Assembly (NCBI RefSeq): GCF_047663525.1
Contig: NC_092612.1
Coordinates: 2,451,501 to 2,515,500 of the forward strand
Length of the DNA stretch: 64,000 nucleotides
Source of the DNA: Anas platyrhynchos
Taxonomy: Eukaryota > Chordata > Aves > Anseriformes > Anatidae
Direction of reading: 5' to 3'
Below are positions 1-13,034 of this stretch, piece by piece. Position numbers and translations under genes: made by a program. The notes under the pieces were generated by a model. That model ran no database searches. It had not been told where the DNA came from and saw only the letters and a list, made by a program, of their open reading frames with translations. Positions within the stretch are counted from its first letter, which is position 1. Each line of letters opens with the position of its first letter.

Positions 1-150
1 TACTCCAAACATCTTTCTTGTACTTCTATTTTTGAGCTAGAAATAATACAAACAAATAATAAATAAAAATCATAATATTCTGACCTAAAAAATGCAATTG
101 TGAAACAAAAGCAAACAAACAAGAAAAATGTTTTCTGTGGACTATTACTT

Positions 151-330
<180 letters not shown>

Positions 331-580
331 TTAATAAAATCCAGAATCATTGCAGATTTCATATACTGAAATTCATTCATTCCTCCAAAACTGGGATTGC
401 TAGTGTCAATCACTTCTGCTCTCAATATCCTTCCTTCCCTTTCCTGTTATAGCTCAGATTTCACCACACCAATTCTAGAAATATAATTGACTCAGGAAGT
501 CTGAACATGAAAGAAACTACAATGCGATGTCATGCTTTTGGAAGCCAAGAACTGACTAATAATCACAAACCAAGAATAAC

Positions 581-737
581 AATTACATCAACTGAAAGAA
601 TGACGTGCACAAGAAAATTTGTTTTGTGATGAATACGAGTTTAAAGCATAGTAGGCTTGGTCAGATAAATATATAAAAGGGAGAGAAATTCAGGGCTCTC
701 TACTCGCATCTCCGGACTTACGTTCTCACTGAGCTTG
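581..737 (+). promoter_or_regulatory. Promoter and non-coding exon 1 of the 1.6 kb Tyr/Cys-rich gene
   Basis: A TATAAAAG box lies at 672-679. A start site near 703 would give a first exon of about 35 nt ending at 737, just before a consensus GTAAGTG donor. At 581-625 lies a block (ATTACATCAACTGAA, then TGACGTGCAC and AAATTTGTTTT) that recurs upstream of the paralogues at 13.1 kb (- strand) and, in part, 14.75 kb. TGACGTG resembles a CRE/AP-1-type site. The transcription start is inferred from spacing only. Confidence 0.8.
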
Positions 738-1559
738 GTAAGTGAGACTTACTAGAACAACTTTATTGCTGTATTGATGCTGTCTTTTTGTTATATTGTA
801 GTAAAGGGGTAGTTAAAAAAAGGGTGTGATTTCAGAGCTGTGCCAGTGCAATTCTTTTTGTTAAAAATGGCATATCAGTACAGCTGCATAAGCTTACAAG
901 ATTGTTGCATCTAGCTATGCTCTCAGAAATGTCCTTACTTTATGCTATACAGAAGCATCTGTCTTCTTTATTTTCAAGTGGACAAGGTATAACATTATTC
1001 CAATTATTTTAGTCAAAAAGACAGGTATATATTCAACTCATAATTGATGCATAGATGCAGGTCTGAACAAAGAACCTGCCGCCAACTTGCACAAAGGGAG
1101 GATTCCTTCCCTGGCATCTTTTCTTGCCCCCAGGAGTTGGTGGGATCCACTACTGAACTGGGGGCTGTTCACTTCCAGTCCTCAGGGAAAGGTCAGACAC
1201 TGGTAGAGGCAGAAACAGCTAAATCCTCACAGAGAAACTAATCCTACCAAACAGTTGTACAGTACTGTTTGAAATCAGACTGCTGATTCCAAGGCAAAGG
1301 CAACAAGAAAAAGCAATATGAAAGGTTATTAAGGAGGAAAAGAAGGGAAACAGACAGGAGTGAGCTGGGTGAGCAGGAACCAGGGTGTAGCACTGAGTGG
1401 TGATGTCTGGTTGGTTCCCATGTTCTCCTTGCTCTCGTCTCCTCTTGTAGCTTCTGTGGGGTTTGCTACAAGACAAAAGCTGCTGCTTGGTCTCTGGGGC
1501 AGACCTTACCCTTTTCCCTTCTGCTGTGTTCCAGGCCTGCCTCCCTCCATCACACCAAG

Positions 1560-1796
1560 ATGACTTACTACTACCAGAACCAGTGTGAGGATTCCTGCTA
1601 CTCCCCATGCAGCTACGGCACCGTGTACAGCTACCGCACCTACAACTGTGGGAGTCCCTGTGGCTACCGTGGCTACGGGGGCCTGTACGGGTATCGCGAC
1701 TGCTACCCCAGCTACAGCTCCCGCTACTACCCCTGCTCCACTCGCTACACCCGGAGGTACAGCTATGGGAGCTGCTACCCCTGCTACCCCTGCTAA
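1560..1796 (+). CDS. EDMTF-like Tyr/Cys-rich epidermal differentiation protein, 78 aa
   Basis: Small structural protein, probably a component of cornifying epidermis or feather. The sequence starts MTYYYQNQCEDSCYSPC, has about 21 Tyr and 10 Cys in 78 residues, and ends YSYGSCYPCYPC. The whole reading frame lies in exon 2, which opens at 1535 after a TTCCAG acceptor. The 5'UTR of exon 2 (GCCTGCCTCCCTCC) matches the same region of the 8.5 kb gene. The QCEDxCYSPC start and GSCYPC end are shared with the - strand gene at 12 kb, so the two are paralogues. EDMTF proteins normally start MTF; here it is MTY, so assignment is by overall architecture. Cys at both ends suggests disulfide cross-linking (inference). 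Similarity to chicken EDMTF members is from memory. Confidence 0.85.
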   Translation: MTYYYQNQCEDSCYSPCSYGTVYSYRTYNCGSPCGYRGYGGLYGYRDCYPSYSSRYYPCSTRYTRRYSYGSCYPCYPC

Positions 1797-2195
1797 AGGC
1801 AGAATAGTGATTTATGGCTCCTGTATGAATTCTACCTGCAAATATTCCCATGACGACAACTGCAGTCAGGAATGTCCTGGAGCACTTAGCAACTCTCTAT
1901 AATGTCTTCTTCTGCTTCGAATAACCTGCTTCTAGGGTCAGTTCTTCCTTCATAGTCTATCTCTGTGGATATACTGTGTGTTTGATGTGCAGCTTTGTGT
2001 CAGGAGATGCAGACCAGAGCAGCCGATCCTTGCCACACACTGTGCTGACAGCTCTGGTCCACTGAACCACTGCAGCCCCAGAGCAAAGCATCTGTTGCGA
2101 GATGTAGAAACTCTTTACTTCTAGAATGTATGAATCTCTGGATACTCCTCCTTGTCTACAAGCTGTAACTGCTGTATACAGTGCTTCTTATTCTC

Positions 2196-2201
2196 ATTAA
2201 A
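2196..2201 (+). terminator. Poly(A) signal ATTAAA of the 1.6 kb gene
   Basis: ATTAAA about 400 bp after the stop codon. The same variant hexamer is used by most paralogues in the window, which supports it as the real 3' end. Confidence 0.6.
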
Positions 2202-2225
2202 AGATCTTGCATCACACTACTGCTT

Positions 2226-5200
2226 TCTGTCATATTTTAACCTTTTTTTTTCTTTTATACTTGGCATTTTTAATTATTTACCTGAGATTTGGCAAAAAGG
2301 AGCCACTAGCTTTCAAGGTCAGCAGTTTTAAGCAGCTGTGGAGTCTGAGGTGACAGAGGACATATTGGACAACTCAACTTCTGTCTCCTTCAAGACAGTC
2401 CTGAAAAGTCACATCCATCTCGTCTTAACTCTGCCCCTCTTCCACAAAACACACCAAAATGCTGTTTCCTTCCAAAACACTACCTTAGAAATGTGGAAAC
2501 TTACAAAAATTAAATGTGTTTGCTGATTACATCCAGCCCAAGCTATGCTACATTTAAGGATTCAAAAAACAATCAAAGAGACACAGAGACTCCCTTAGCT
2601 TTCTGCAGCTCCCAAAACAGATGCCTGATACAAGACCATGTAGGAGCTCACATTCACCTGTTCCCAGTGCACAACGAGGTTTAAAAATTGCCATTTTTCC
2701 ATCAGAGACTATTTTGCATGGCCAGTGTCACTTGTGCAACCCAGGCCGGCACACTTCCCTGCGTGGGCTGGGTTTAGGCACACATCTGCCTGCCAGCCCG
2801 CACCTTCGGGAAGAACTGTTTTACGCGCGAGGACAAGAAGGCAGATTCCCACGATAACACAAGGCTACAATGGGAAGTCATCCTTCCCCATAATTAACAG
2901 GAGGGCACGTGGCAGGGAGGGAGAAGAGCTGCCTTAAGTAAAAGTGACTGTCAGCTTGATGACAAAGGGATGAACGTACCGGGATGGTTCCCAGGCTGGA
3001 GCCACCTGCAGCCATGAAAAGACAGCAAGAAATATTTCCAACAGAAGGCATTTTTCCTTCCAATCTGCAGGAACATCATCTCTCCAGCCAATGCCAGTCT
3101 GTGCGTGGGAGGCAGATTTAGGGACTTTGGTGCTGATGTTCACTGGAGGGTAGATACTCAGGGAAGGGACTGCTGTCAGGTTCCTTGCCTCATCCTTTAA
3201 GCGCCAGGTGCGACTGATTCCAGCAGAAGTGAGACTCATGTGAATTTGCATCCACGTAAAAGCAGAGCATAGAAATGCATCAGAACCTACACTTATTCAA
3301 CAGGTCAGCAGAGGACACTGCAGAAGAGAAATATGAAGAAAACAAGACCACAAGTCCAAGAGTGAGCTGCCAAAACATCCAGCAAACACTGGTTTGAAAA
3401 TTCACCAGCCTGGACTACAGGAGTACGCTGTGTACTTCAAGCAAATGGTTTCAGACAAATAACCTACTAGCAAAGGATTTTCATGGTCACTGTGCTGAAT
3501 TGTTTCATTAAGACTGAAAATGTTCTCATCTGATACAACAGTAAAAATTCAAATCAAGGACATGTTTTCATCAGCTGGTCAGGGACTGCAAACTCAGAGT
3601 ATGAAGGTATTTGGTTTTCATTTAAAAGTAGCCCCATTTTATGCATAAATTTATTTTAAATGTTTAACAGAAATTATCCATTGATTTAATATATTGTGAC
3701 TCATATGTTCCAGAGTAACATAAAGAAAACGTAAATGATTTGTCTTTCAATACTGTGTATTACTGTGTAATAATACTGCATGTTATTTTACTTGTTCCCA
3801 ATGGTCAAGCTGCAATTTTGTATACAGTGCTGGAAATAATAAAAATATTTAAAATTTTATGAAATACATTTGATGATTTAAAAAAAAAAAAAAAAAAGAA
3901 TGAAAAGAAAGAAAATGAAATGAGTAGATTTTTTCAATAAATATTGTACAGCCATAACAGGACTTCAGAATAAACTGGGAAAAATGGATCACATCTGAAA
4001 AAGTGATGGTTTTTGTTTACCCCCCCAACACACACACCCTATCTGTATGTATTTACTACAACATTTATTATTTGTATATAATCCTATTATTAATATGTTA
4101 GGAGAAACAACTATGCATTTGGCATAGCTGAAAAGTTAAAGAAAAAATAGGAAAAAACATCTTTAAATAAAATGTCAACATCTTTCACAAACCTTTTCAG
4201 AAGTTTTTGTGTGTGTTTTTTTGTTTTGTTTTGTTTTTAATACATATTTACACATATGTTAGTTCTGAAATAAACTCTGCTACAGTATAGCCTGGAAAAG
4301 TATACCAAATGAAGAAATAATGCAGGAAAAAATCAATTGTTTGATAAATGAAGACGACAAAAAGCAATTTAAGTTTTATGGGGATTACAACCCTCAAACC
4401 TGTAATGTTCTCATGAATCAGGGCTCTTAACTAAATGTCTTAATATATTTTCCTTGGTGCATTTGACCTCATCTTCCTAACGAGATTTTTTATGAGTTAT
4501 GTTTCCAGTTACTGACTGAATGCCACTCTGTGTCTTAAGTATATTTAGAGCATTTCCCTGTTTTATTCTTGTTTGTAGGTACAGAATTAGAGACATTAGT
4601 GATTTACACTTCCTGAGCTCAATTTCTGATTTTCAAGATTTGGGACATCAAAATAATTTATTAATTTTGAGTTAGGTAACTGAAAAATCTCAACTTTAAC
4701 TTTCAAGGAGCAGTAATAGCCATTGCAGTGCTCCCCAGCTGCTGGTGAGGTACCTGGCCTCGGCCGCCATGCAGCAGGTATATTGTCTTACTTTCACAAA
4801 GAGCAACAAAATAAATGTATTTGCACACATCAGAACATCAATTAATATAATTGATTTCCTCAGCATCAGGGGTCATTCCTCCATTCTTATCTCCACATGA
4901 CAACGTAATGGTTACAGTCCCCCTTTGCTTCAAACTTTTTGGGTCACTGCAGTTTTTTTATCATTTGCAGGTCATTGGAGATAGAACAAAAGATGGAGAT
5001 GGACAAAAGATTAACAGATCCTCAGCCTAGAGATGACTAAGAATCAAAATTCATACATCTGGGATATTTTTAACATTTTAAATTTGTATGCAGTCTGAAT
5101 TAGAAGGAATTTTATTTGTCATTTATTTTGATTTACATGTTCCCAGGGTGTTAAATTATTAATAACTATTCTATGTTATTAGTATTAATAATAACTAAAA

Positions 5201-7120
5201 TGTTTTCTGAGAAACCAGTATGCACTTAAAAGTTTTATACACCAAAAAATAAAACCTAGTGTACCACCTGTACCTCACTGAATAAAAATTTCTACTGCTA
5301 AACTGCTAGAGTATCTGAAGAGGCAAGTATTTTTTTTTTCAGTTTCCTTTGCTTCCTAGTGTGCCTGTAGAAGAGTTTTCTATTTGAGAAAAATAGATTT
5401 TCTCCTCTTCTTCTAAAATACATTTAGTTTTTGCCTTGAATACTTTCTTTTAGTTTAGTTCACTAAAGAAAACCAGGAAATTTATAAAAGTTCAACATTC
5501 ATTTGAGGAAATATTATACAAAATGGAGAGGGGAAAAAATAAATCACATAGTTTATATCTCATCATTGTCCCTGATCATACCATAAAAAATTCATTCAGG
5601 ATATCACCAAGTTATTATTATCACCACTGCAAATATAAATGGTTTGCTCATGTTAGCAGCATATTTAGAAGTTAAAACTTTAAATATTATTTTACAGCAA
5701 ATCTTGTTGATGCTGGTTTTCAACTTCATCTGACACCGCCCTCCCAGAGGAGGCAGAGCACAATACATAAAGCCAAGAGCATTTTATTTTTTTTCTCTCT
5801 TCAAATACCTCCTTGTATGACCTTCACTGCAGTGAGCCATTACTAATTTGCATATTAAATGAGGATAATAACAGACATTCTGGAAGTGCTGAGCCTCATC
5901 AGAATTTATGGTATCAATGCTCTTCCAAAACAGTCATTAAGGACTTACTTTAGCAATGTTTGTATTATTTAAATATTAATGGTTTGTTAGGTGCCGCGAT
6001 GTTGTATAATAAACAACAGAATGGGGAGGGAATCCCCAGGCTGAGCTCTTTCTGTCTTCAGTCAAACTAAAGCACCACACTCATCATCATTCTGGCATGG
6101 TGCAGTCTGGCATGGAGATACAGCTGTATCTCACTGGATAACATACCACAAAAAAAAAAAAAAAAAAAACAAACAAAAAAAAAAAAAAGTTGATTTCTCC
6201 CTTCTCAGCTTAGTATAAGCCCTTTTGCCTTGGGTAGCTTTTAGCACTTCACCAGCCTTTTCATTCAGCTGAAACTTGGTGGAAGCCAGGCATGTGGCAG
6301 GACCTTGCTGCTGGCAGAGCCTCCACCAAGCTTTCCCAGCAAGTGCCTCCTACCAGTCAGGAAAGCACAGTCCCCATCCTCCAGGCTTCCACGGCCTTCC
6401 TAAGACTGCTCTTCCCCTTTTCACTATTGCATTCCCTATGAAAGGCCAGCAGAAAACCCAGATTTGTTCTGCACTACCAGGTCCTGCAGTAAAACTTGCC
6501 CTGACACAACTGTAAAATCACAAGACATTGATTTGAGCAAGGTTTTCTAAGAATTTTATCCAGAAATGAGAGAAAACAGACCCCCAGAAAAAGGCATTAA
6601 ACCTTAGACACATTGCTCAGATGCTAATTTAATCGATCCTGTGCCCTGGCCTGTCCGTCTCATAGTGTGTATGCCAAATTATAGACAGTAGAAGAACCTA
6701 AAGGAATCAATGGAACGCCTGTCATTAATTGAGACGGAAATGAATCAAAATGCTTGGTAAAAGCCCTAAGCACATTCTATAATGCCTCTTTCCACCTCAG
6801 GTGTTTTAAGTCACCTTACAATATGCAGTATCTGCCTCCCTTGCAGGGCTATAATGCAAAAAGAAAGTCTATGTGCTCCCCAGTTCCACATGTAGTGTAA
6901 CTGGTACTGTTCAGCAGAACCTATGGTTTCAGTCACAGATCCTCCAGTTTCATTCCCAGTCCTCCTTTTTGAGAATTCCCAGAAATGCATTTATCCTGGA
7001 AAGTTTTAAGATGAAAGAATCTCACAGGTAGTAATCACAATGTGTTACCCGAGGAATTTGAAAAGTGTCCTAAATGCAGAGGAAAACAATTATAGCAATT
7101 GTACTGTTGATGTACTTCCG
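2226..7120. other. Intergenic, AT-rich; poly(A) tracts and one duplicated element
   Basis: No gene is supported. The stretch holds A-rich tracts at 3876-3910 and 6150-6190 and a segment at 5815-5995 that resembles 13910-14085 (listed separately). Short open frames here have no EDC-like composition, acceptor or promoter. Confidence 0.6.
5815..5995. repeat. Copy A of a dispersed non-coding element
   Basis: Shares with 13910-14085 the ordered blocks TTGTATGACCTTCAC, AAATGAGGATAATAA, a CTCATCAGAATT-like block, ACAGTCATTAA, and a closing TATTTAAATATTAATGGTTTG. The GAGGATAATAA part resembles the tail of MIR-type SINEs. It may be a SINE remnant or a duplicated regulatory segment that travelled with the gene duplication. 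Confidence 0.5.
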
Positions 7121-7194
7121 AAATGTGTTTCATGACTACCAGGGAATGGAAGCATGCGGAGAATCGCACCTATTTCCACGGGTCCGAGAAACTG

Positions 7195-7263
7195 TATAAA
7201 AGCACTCACAACCCCCTTGCTCCTCACACCACTCCTCTTGGTTTAGCCTCCTCGGTGAACTTG
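7195..7263 (+). promoter_or_regulatory. TATA box and non-coding exon 1 of the 8.5 kb Cys/Tyr-rich gene
   Basis: TATAAAAG at 7195-7202. Exon 1 runs from about 7226 to 7263 and ends CGGTGAACTTG before GTAAGTG. The exon end resembles those of the paralogues (GTGAACTGG, GTGAACTCG, ACTGAGCTTG). The shared TGACGTG module of the other MTF-type genes is not evident here. Confidence 0.8.
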
Positions 7264-8493
7264 GTAAGTGCAGATCCCATTCTCTTAGAGACTCCTTTAA
7301 CTTAGATAACTCCTTTACTAACATTCTCTGATTTGTAATATTGGTACAAATATTTTATCCTGTACTTTTTAAGCTGTTAGAGTAAAAAAGGGGGGCATTG
7401 ATGAGCCAACATTCAGGCAAGGAATTCAGATAACATTAGTGAGATGTGAAGCCTAGTAATAGTTTTATGTTTACATACTAGAAAACAACAGCTTTACTCT
7501 ATTCCATTTAAACAGCTGAAGAAAATTTCTTATTTTTTTTGACTTGGTGACACTCCATATGAAATGTTGGATAATGGACAGAATTGTGTATTGCGCAACA
7601 TAGAAACAGCTATTTTATAGAAAGATGTTGCAATAAGGAATGCAGGCTGGACATGGAAATTGCTTTGTTCTCTCTGAAGTCACCAGAGCAGCTCTGACAT
7701 GCAGCAGTAGAGGAATTAAACCTTAGCACCTCGCTGTGCAGCAGAGTATTTTCAGTATCCTTGCTACAGCTGACATTGGAAGGTGTTTGAAGTGATGTAG
7801 GACAGAAAAAGGAGTAGTTTACATGCTGAGATTAGAGCCAGACAAGGAGATAATGTGGTCCTAGGAAATGTGCCCAGGAACAGCACTGGTACCAGGTCTA
7901 TCTGTGGCCCTGGACCCCCTTTTGTGGGTAGCCCTGCTTGAGCAGGGCTTGCACCAGAGGGACCCAGAGGTCCCTTCCTACCTCAACCAGGCTGTGGTTC
8001 TCTGGCTTCTGTACACTGAACTTGGTGTGCAGTGAATGAATGCATCTAAAAACTTTTTAAAATGCTGTGTGGGATTTTCATTAGACATTAGAACACCTAC
8101 AGGTGTGTGTCCTGAGCTGCAGTTAGTCTAGCTGTCAGGGTTAACCTCAGCTTGACCATCCTAGGAGCTTGGACAGCAAGCGCTCCCACACATACGGTTG
8201 GCAAACTGAATCTCCTGTAGTCAAAGTCCAAAAATACAAGGTAGCAGGTTCATTTTTAAGAGAAGATAAAGAATAGGAGTTGTGTCTCAGCATTGAACAT
8301 AGTAAGGGGGGAGTACAGCAATTGGCTGGATAAAAACAGATGTCAGAAGAATATCCCAAGACTGAGACATTTGCTCAGTACCCCTCCAAATCCCCCACCT
8401 CACCCTGCCACTACTCGTGCTGCTCCTTGCGCACTGAGCCTACCCTTTTCCTGGTGCTGTCTTTCAGGTTTACCTCCCTCCACCACCCCCAAG

Positions 8494-8718
8494 ATGTCCT
8501 GCTACTACGTGTGCTGCTCCCCCTGCTACAGGTCTGTCAGTACCTCCTACCGGGCCTACAGGTGCTGCAGCCCCTGCTACAGCTACTGCTGCAGCCCTTG
8601 CTACAGCTACTGCTGCAGTCCCTGCTACAGCTCCTGCTACAGCCCCTGCAGCTACCGGAGCTGCTGCACCCGCTACTACTACCCATCCTGCTGTAACTAC
8701 AGCTATGGGTGCTGCTAG
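8494..8718 (+). CDS. Cys/Tyr-rich epidermal differentiation protein, 74 aa
   Basis: Starts MSCYYVCCSPC and ends YSYGCC. It has about 21 Cys and 17 Tyr in 74 residues, built from repeats of CCSPCYSY. Exon 2 begins at 8468 after a TCTTTCAG acceptor. Its 5'UTR (GTTTACCTCCCTCC) and its promoter type tie it to the EDMTF-like genes on either side, although it lacks the MTF start. In fused reading the frame is open upstream of this ATG, but the splice acceptor and the paralogue starts argue for 8494. It is expected to act as a heavily disulfide-linked corneous component (inference). It could be compared with the cysteine-rich EDC protein EDCRP, but I cannot equate the two. Confidence 0.85.
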   Translation: MSCYYVCCSPCYRSVSTSYRAYRCCSPCYSYCCSPCYSYCCSPCYSSCYSPCSYRSCCTRYYYPSCCNYSYGCC

Positions 8719-9311
8719 ACCTGATAAACCCAGTGGGAACCCACAGTGAGGATCTACCCCGACCCGGCAAGCACAGACCGATGGATCATCTCAGAGGCGA
8801 CATTTTCAGGAGTGCTGAGCCCCTGCAGCTGCAGCTGAAGCTACCAAGAATGGAGAGCTTGGCTGCTCTCTAGAATTTCTCAGCATTTCTATTTTTTGTT
8901 ATACTTTCTGTCTCCTTCTTCCAGTGTTTCTCAGCTACAAGCTTACTCTAGATAGTCTCCCGCATTTAGACCGCTTTGGCAGCAATAAGAATGATCTGCA
9001 GTTCATTTGAAGCTTCTTCCAGTCACCGCAGCAACGTTAAAGAACTCCTGCATCAGTGAAAATTAGCTCTTGTGTCATCTGCATTTTCAATAACTACTTC
9101 CAGTAAGGTGCTGCAGTACTGCGTAATGGAGAAACATGACGGCTGTGCCTCCTTTGATCTGGATTTACAAGTACCTTAAGAACGAGCAACACAGCTTTCA
9201 CAAAAAGGAATGTTCTGTATAGCATAGTGTAGTGACTCATCTACTCTAGCTCTTTTCAGCATGCCAAAACTATGATCTTTCTGTATCTGTGTCAACTTCT
9301 TTTCTTATTGC

Positions 9312-9317
9312 ATTAAA
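9312..9317 (+). terminator. Poly(A) signal ATTAAA of the 8.5 kb gene
   Basis: ATTAAA about 600 bp after the stop, followed by an A-run at 9331-9341. The 3'UTR is therefore long compared with the coding region. Confidence 0.55.
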
Positions 9318-10502
9318 ATTTTTCTGTATAAAAAAAAAAAATCAAAGTTCCAGTCTTCTTTTGCCTGTCCCTTGATTACATGAATAGACATTCATGAGAT
9401 TCAATAGAGCAGTGGCATTCTGAGGGGGGGGAGGGGTCCTGCCTCTTGTGCAGAGCACTTTATATCCCTTCATGTTCATTGAAGTTGGCCCAAGTAAATG
9501 AGCTGTTTTCCTCTCTCTACCCCTCAGAAATCTGAGAAATCCCACAAATTTCTCCCTTTCCCTTAATAATTTAAACTATTACAGATGTAAGGTTAAAATA
9601 TTTCAGCATAATAAGGCTGTGATGGTCTTTATTATAATGTTTTAAAATAGAAGAGTTAGTCCCAGACCTCTGTAGAGTATACATAAAAGAAAGTTCAAGT
9701 GAGTATAATACTCCTATTCCCACAAACCATATTCAAATATTCTTTCAGAATCACAATTTCCAATCAGATTACCATCTAACAGACAAATTGCTGCAGCAGC
9801 CAGTGGAACTTTATATATCTATAAATAAATCTTATATTAAATTCAATAGGAAAAGTGTCAAGGAAGAAGTGGTGGCTTTCACTGTCTTTATGGTGGCCTT
9901 GAAAACCTAAAACATTGCCTCAATCTTCCACATTGGGTAGAAAAAATCTATTTCCCTGGGTGCAATTACAATAACAATTCAATAAATCCAGGGGCTGAAA
10001 ACTAGAAGACTGAGAATGAAATGTGGAAAAAAAAAAAAAAAAAGCAGCTTTTCATAAAAAAACAATACACATGAAACAACACTCAATGTCCCCAGGGCGT
10101 TTTGGCAGCTCTCAGCTGCCAGCTGCCCCTGGCCACGGAAGCGGTGAGAAAACGCCGTCATTGTCCTCCCACACAGCCACAGTCTCTCACTTAAGTCAGC
10201 CCTCTGCCCATAAAATTCACTTGGAAAAAAATATTAGGAAAAATCAGCTGTGACCCAGCTTCCTTCCAAAACACAGGCTCTGAACCCACTCCCCTGACCT
10301 GATGGACACACATGCCCTGCTGCCTCACCTTGGAGGTGCTGGCTGCTGGAGATCCACTTCTAATAATGTATTTACTTTGCAAGGGCAAATTCCCCCTCCC
10401 TGTCCACTGGGGAAGACCAAACAGATAGAACATGAGCTTATTCCAAAATTAAAAACAGGATTGCCAGCAAGTACATGCATTTGCAATTGCCTATGATGTC
10501 TT

Positions 10503-11100
10503 CAGTATCAGAACAGGCCAGGTTGGAAGGGACCTTGAGAGATCACCAGCCCCAACCTCCCCTCTCCCTTGGGGAAAGGGAGCCCAGATGGGGCCCTTCA
10601 GCACCCTCGTCAATCCCATACTGAACTCCCCTAGTGGTGGACACTCTGCCACATCCTTGGGTAGGTTGCTCCAATGATTGATTGACCTTATTGTAAAAAG
10701 TTTCTTGTATCGAGGAGACAAAACCTCTCCTGATGCAGCTTGTAACACATTTCCCCTCATCTCTTCCATGTTTGGCCTTGTGAAGACAGCACCTACATCT
10801 TTAGCCACACTTTAGATACCAGAACACTGTGATGAGGTCCCCCCGAGCCTGCTTTTCTCCAGACCAAACTACACCAGTCTTTCCTCACCAGGCAGGTTCT
10901 CCAGACCTTTGATCATCTCCTTTGGACCCTTTCCAGTCTGTCCTTGTCTTTTTTGAATCATGGGACCAGAAATGGACACAAGGCTCCAGGTGTTCCTGAC
11001 AAGCACTGATTAAAGTGGGATGATCACATCTGCCTGGTAGAAATGCCCATGCAGATGCAGTCTAGGACCTGATTTGCCTTCTCTGCAGCACCTAAGCATT
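10503..11100 (-). mobile_element. CR1 LINE 3' fragment, old and diverged
   Basis: Read on +, the segment opens with the typical reverse complement of a CR1 3' end (GGTTGGAAGGGACCTTGAGAG) and continues through recognisable CR1 ORF2 C-terminal sequence. On the - strand a frame reads FTIRSINHWSNLPKDVAECP, matching the HWNRLPxxVVExP-type end of CR1 ORF2. The 5' part is missing, as is usual for CR1. It ends around CTGATTTGCCTTCTCTGCAG near 11100. Right boundary approximate. Confidence 0.85.
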
Positions 11101-11362
11101 TTAAATGAATCATTTCTTTGGAGTGCATAAAACAAGAGCCTGGAGTTGAGAAATACATCAGAGATACAGCTGAAGTTTCTTGCAGTAGCAAATGGCCATG
11201 TTTCCCAGTTTGAGGAGGGCAAGGTTCTGAGAAAAAATTCAGGAGTGCATGAAGTTAACAACAACTTTCAGACACCCCACCTGTGATGCTCTTGATTTCA
11301 AGATATTTAAGAAATGGAAGTGAAAAATAAAACCATAAGTACAGTACTGATGAAGCATAACT

Positions 11363-11368
11363 TTTAAT
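11363..11368 (-). terminator. Poly(A) signal ATTAAA of the - strand EDMTF gene
   Basis: TTTAAT on + reads ATTAAA on -, about 425 bp after the stop codon of the gene at 11794-12159. Confidence 0.55.
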
Positions 11369-11793
11369 GTGAAAGGTAGATACACTTTTAAAGGTATACA
11401 GAACAGAAAGGCTACATTCCCAAAGACACATAACACCCTGCCTATACCATTCATTCAGAATACATCACTGCAACAAACGTAAAAGCCAGATATTGCAGCA
11501 GCATTTCTAGAGTTTACATAGAACCATAGCATTGATGAGAAGCAAGTTTTTTGATCCAACAGTGGATCAAGAGGAGACTATGGGACGTACACAAGAGCAA
11601 GCAGACACAAAGCAGGAAAACAAAAACATTTTAAGCACTTGGGTGGTGGTGCAGAGCACTCAAAGCCCCTGCGGAGGGGTGGCTGCTGGCGCTGGGGCTC
11701 TCTGCATCAGGAAACACCGCCACTGAGATTCACCGTCAGTCCATGCTTGCCAGGCCGGGGTTGATCCTCACTTCAGGGATGTTCCCGCTGGGT

Positions 11794-12159
11794 TTAGCAG
11801 GGGTAGCAGCTCCCGTAGCCGTATCTTTGGCCATATCGCGAACTGAAGGGGTAGCCGTAGCGGCTGCTGTATAAGCCTGGGTAGCCATAGCAGTCCCCAT
11901 AGCCATAGATGCCCCTATAGCCGCCATACAGACCCCCATAGCCATAGCCATCCCCATAGCCATAGAAGCCCCGGGAACCGTACAGGCCACCAAAGCCATA
12001 GCGGTCCCCAAAGCCATAGAGGCCCCGGTAGCCGTAGAGGCTCCCATAGCCCCGGTAGCCGCAAGGGCTTCCACAGTCATAGCCCCGGTAGCCATACAGG
12101 CCCCCGTAACCGCAGGGAGAATAGCAGTCATCCTCGCACTGGCCTTGGAAGAAAGTCAT
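11794..12159 (-). CDS. EDMTF: EDMTF-type Gly/Tyr-rich epidermal differentiation protein, 121 aa
   Basis: Begins [20 protein letters not shown]. The middle is a Gly/Tyr-rich run of units such as [10 protein letters not shown] and [10 protein letters not shown], and the end is [10 protein letters not shown]. About 8 Cys sit mostly near the two ends. Exon 2 opens at 12180 (on -) after a TTTCAG acceptor, with GTTTGCCTCC in the 5'UTR as in its paralogues. An ATG further upstream in the same frame lies in the intron, so the start at 12159 is preferred. MTF at the start is the defining mark of EDMTF proteins (family knowledge from memory). Which numbered member this is cannot be told. Gly-Tyr loops with terminal Cys suggest a filler or matrix protein of feather or epidermal corneocytes. 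Confidence 0.88.
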   Translation of the reverse strand: MTFFQGQCEDDCYSPCGYGGLYGYRGYDCGSPCGYRGYGSLYGYRGLYGFGDRYGFGGLYGSRGFYGYGDGYGYGGLYGGYRGIYGYGDCYGYPGLYSSRYGYPFSSRYGQRYGYGSCYPC

Positions 12160-13034
12160 CTTTCTGCGATGGAGGCAAACCTGAAATGCAGCAGCAGGAA
12201 GGAAAGCCAAAGTGAGAAACACTTCCAGGCAGTAACAGCCTCAGAGTCCAAAGCCTTCTTCACTGAAGACAGAAGCTAAATGTTGGTTCCTTATTACATC
12301 CCTTCTTCTATTTCCATTTTCTCATCTTCACCCACCTACCGTCATTAGCTTTCTCATTTTTCCGTTCTTTTTAAAACATTTAATTTTCTTTCTTGTTTAC
12401 CAGCTAGGGAATAGACCTGTTACAGCTCAAAACTTCCCTGTTGCTTGTTTCAGGATTTTTCTTAGTCAATATGGTAAGGAGTAATCAATCCCCAATTTCT
12501 TTTAGGAGATCAGCTTTGCATAAAGCTCTACATTCCCAAATCCTTCAAGACTGTCTTCAAGAGAGCTTTAAGTAAACCAGAACAGCTCCAAGTCTTGTTG
12601 CAGTAATTCACAGATTTTGGATTGGGATCTTCAAATGCTAACAGCAAAACCAAGAAACTACAAATACATTGACATATCAGAATATCAGTTTGAATTCCAG
12701 TCCTGCTAAACAGACAAGAAGACCTCCCTCTGAATAAAATAGGAGAATTATGGAGGAACCCAGTGAGGGCCGCAGCAGGGAAATCCTTCTGTAAGTCTCT
12801 TAAGTTCTCCACAGAGCTGCCTGATAACCAGGAGCTGAATATTCCAAGTACCAACGGGACCAGGAGAGTTTCAGCCCTAGCTCTAAAATTCTGAGCCTGC
12901 AATCTCCTGCACAGCAGTAGGCACAGGTACGAGGCATGGAGAAATCTTACACTTCAGAGGAGCTGCAATCCCAACAAACTAGCAGACCAAAATCTCTAAG
13001 CCTTATGAAGAGATTGAATTGAGAAGAGGCTTAC

